DNA from: Ahaetulla prasina
Lineage: Eukaryota > Chordata > Lepidosauria > Squamata > Colubridae
Direction: 5' to 3'
Assembly: GCF_028640845.1 (NCBI RefSeq)
Contig: NC_080541.1
Span: 1,026,435 to 1,090,434, forward strand
DNA: 64,000 bases
The translations under genes and the position numbers were made by a program. Shown here piece by piece: positions 63,609-64,000 of this stretch. Position 1 is the first letter of the stretch. Each line of letters begins with the position of its first letter. The notes under the pieces were generated by a model. That model was not told where the DNA came from, made no database searches, and was given only the letters and a program-made list of their open reading frames with translations.

Positions 63609-64000
63609 CAAGCAGCCTTCCAGACCAAATGCTATTTCCAGGAAGCCTGACACTTGGCAAATAAAGAAGCAAAATCGGACACATCCGTCTGTCTATCTAA
63701 TTTAGAAACTGCCCATCTTACTCTCAGAGTGGGCAGTATATAGACAGCTCAAAGACTAAAAGCATAAAGAAAACCCTCATAAAAGATCAATAAAGAACAG
63801 ACTCTGGCAGTTCAAGCCCACAAGACTTAAAAGTTGCCACGGTTGGAAACCCGTTTTATAGATTCTTTTCCACTGGGTCCATACAGTCATTTATATAAAA
63901 AAAATAGGGTAAAAAAAAACCAGGATGTTTCTGGATTTTCAGGATAAAATTATTTGGGGTTTCAACCAACCCTCTTCAATTCCACCAGGAACAAAGGAAT

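Larger units (their letters stand above)
35144..64000 (-). other. BOP1: BOP1 host intron (5' end beyond the window)
   Basis: From the acceptor next to 35143 to the window end I found no further BOP1 exon on the minus strand. The missing part should encode the acidic N-terminus ending in a run of Asp and Glu. The intron is therefore at least 28.9 kb and contains the whole SCX gene on the opposite strand. The same nesting is known in mammals. That no BOP1 exon lies here is my reading, not the result of a search. Confidence 0.65.

Overview
The window is vertebrate nuclear DNA. The tRNA-derived SINEs with a Bov-B-like 3' tail, CR1 and L1 LINEs, and palindromic MITEs known from snake genomes point to a squamate reptile, probably a snake. 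The species cannot be told from the sequence. There is no bacterial-style gene organisation. Coding sequence consists of spliced exons read through homology, and almost every long open reading frame outside those exons is a shadow or a read-through of a GC-rich intron.

Three genes are present, in the order found beside human 8q24.3. (1) MROH1 (+ strand, 233-24402) lacks only its N-terminal exons, which lie left of the window. The other 39 coding exons join in phase into 1,559 codons plus a stop, followed by a poly(A) signal at 24891. (2) BOP1 (- strand, 26607-35143 and beyond) is convergent with MROH1. Its 13 C-terminal exons give 616 codons plus a stop, and the N-terminal exons were not found and should lie right of position 64000. 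(3) SCX (scleraxis, + strand, 38988-46556) has two coding exons and a CpG-rich TATA promoter. It sits antisense inside the large BOP1 intron that runs from 35144 to the end of the window.

The three genes have unrelated jobs. MROH1 is a HEAT-repeat protein linked to lysosome fission, BOP1 is a PeBoW ribosome-biogenesis factor, and SCX is a tendon bHLH transcription factor. The link between them is positional: SCX shares DNA, and possibly regulation, with its host BOP1.

The rest is intron and repeat. The MROH1 part is GC-rich with short introns, a few of them inflated by hAT MITEs, a mariner-like MITE, CR1 pieces and a SINE. BOP1's 4.1-kb intron (29250-33361) is almost entirely one L1 nested inside another, both with intact target-site duplications; the inner one has ORF1 but no ORF2. 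From 47 to 64 kb, inside the BOP1 host intron, there are L1, CR1, RTE-like, SINE, hAT and mariner-like copies and a large inverted repeat, with no recognised gene.

No clearly new multi-gene system is visible. The most unusual signal is a shared string (CUGANGA, a short hairpin, GAAA, C-N-U-C) in three palindromic repeat families. It looks like a hammerhead-ribozyme core and is reported as a hypothesis.
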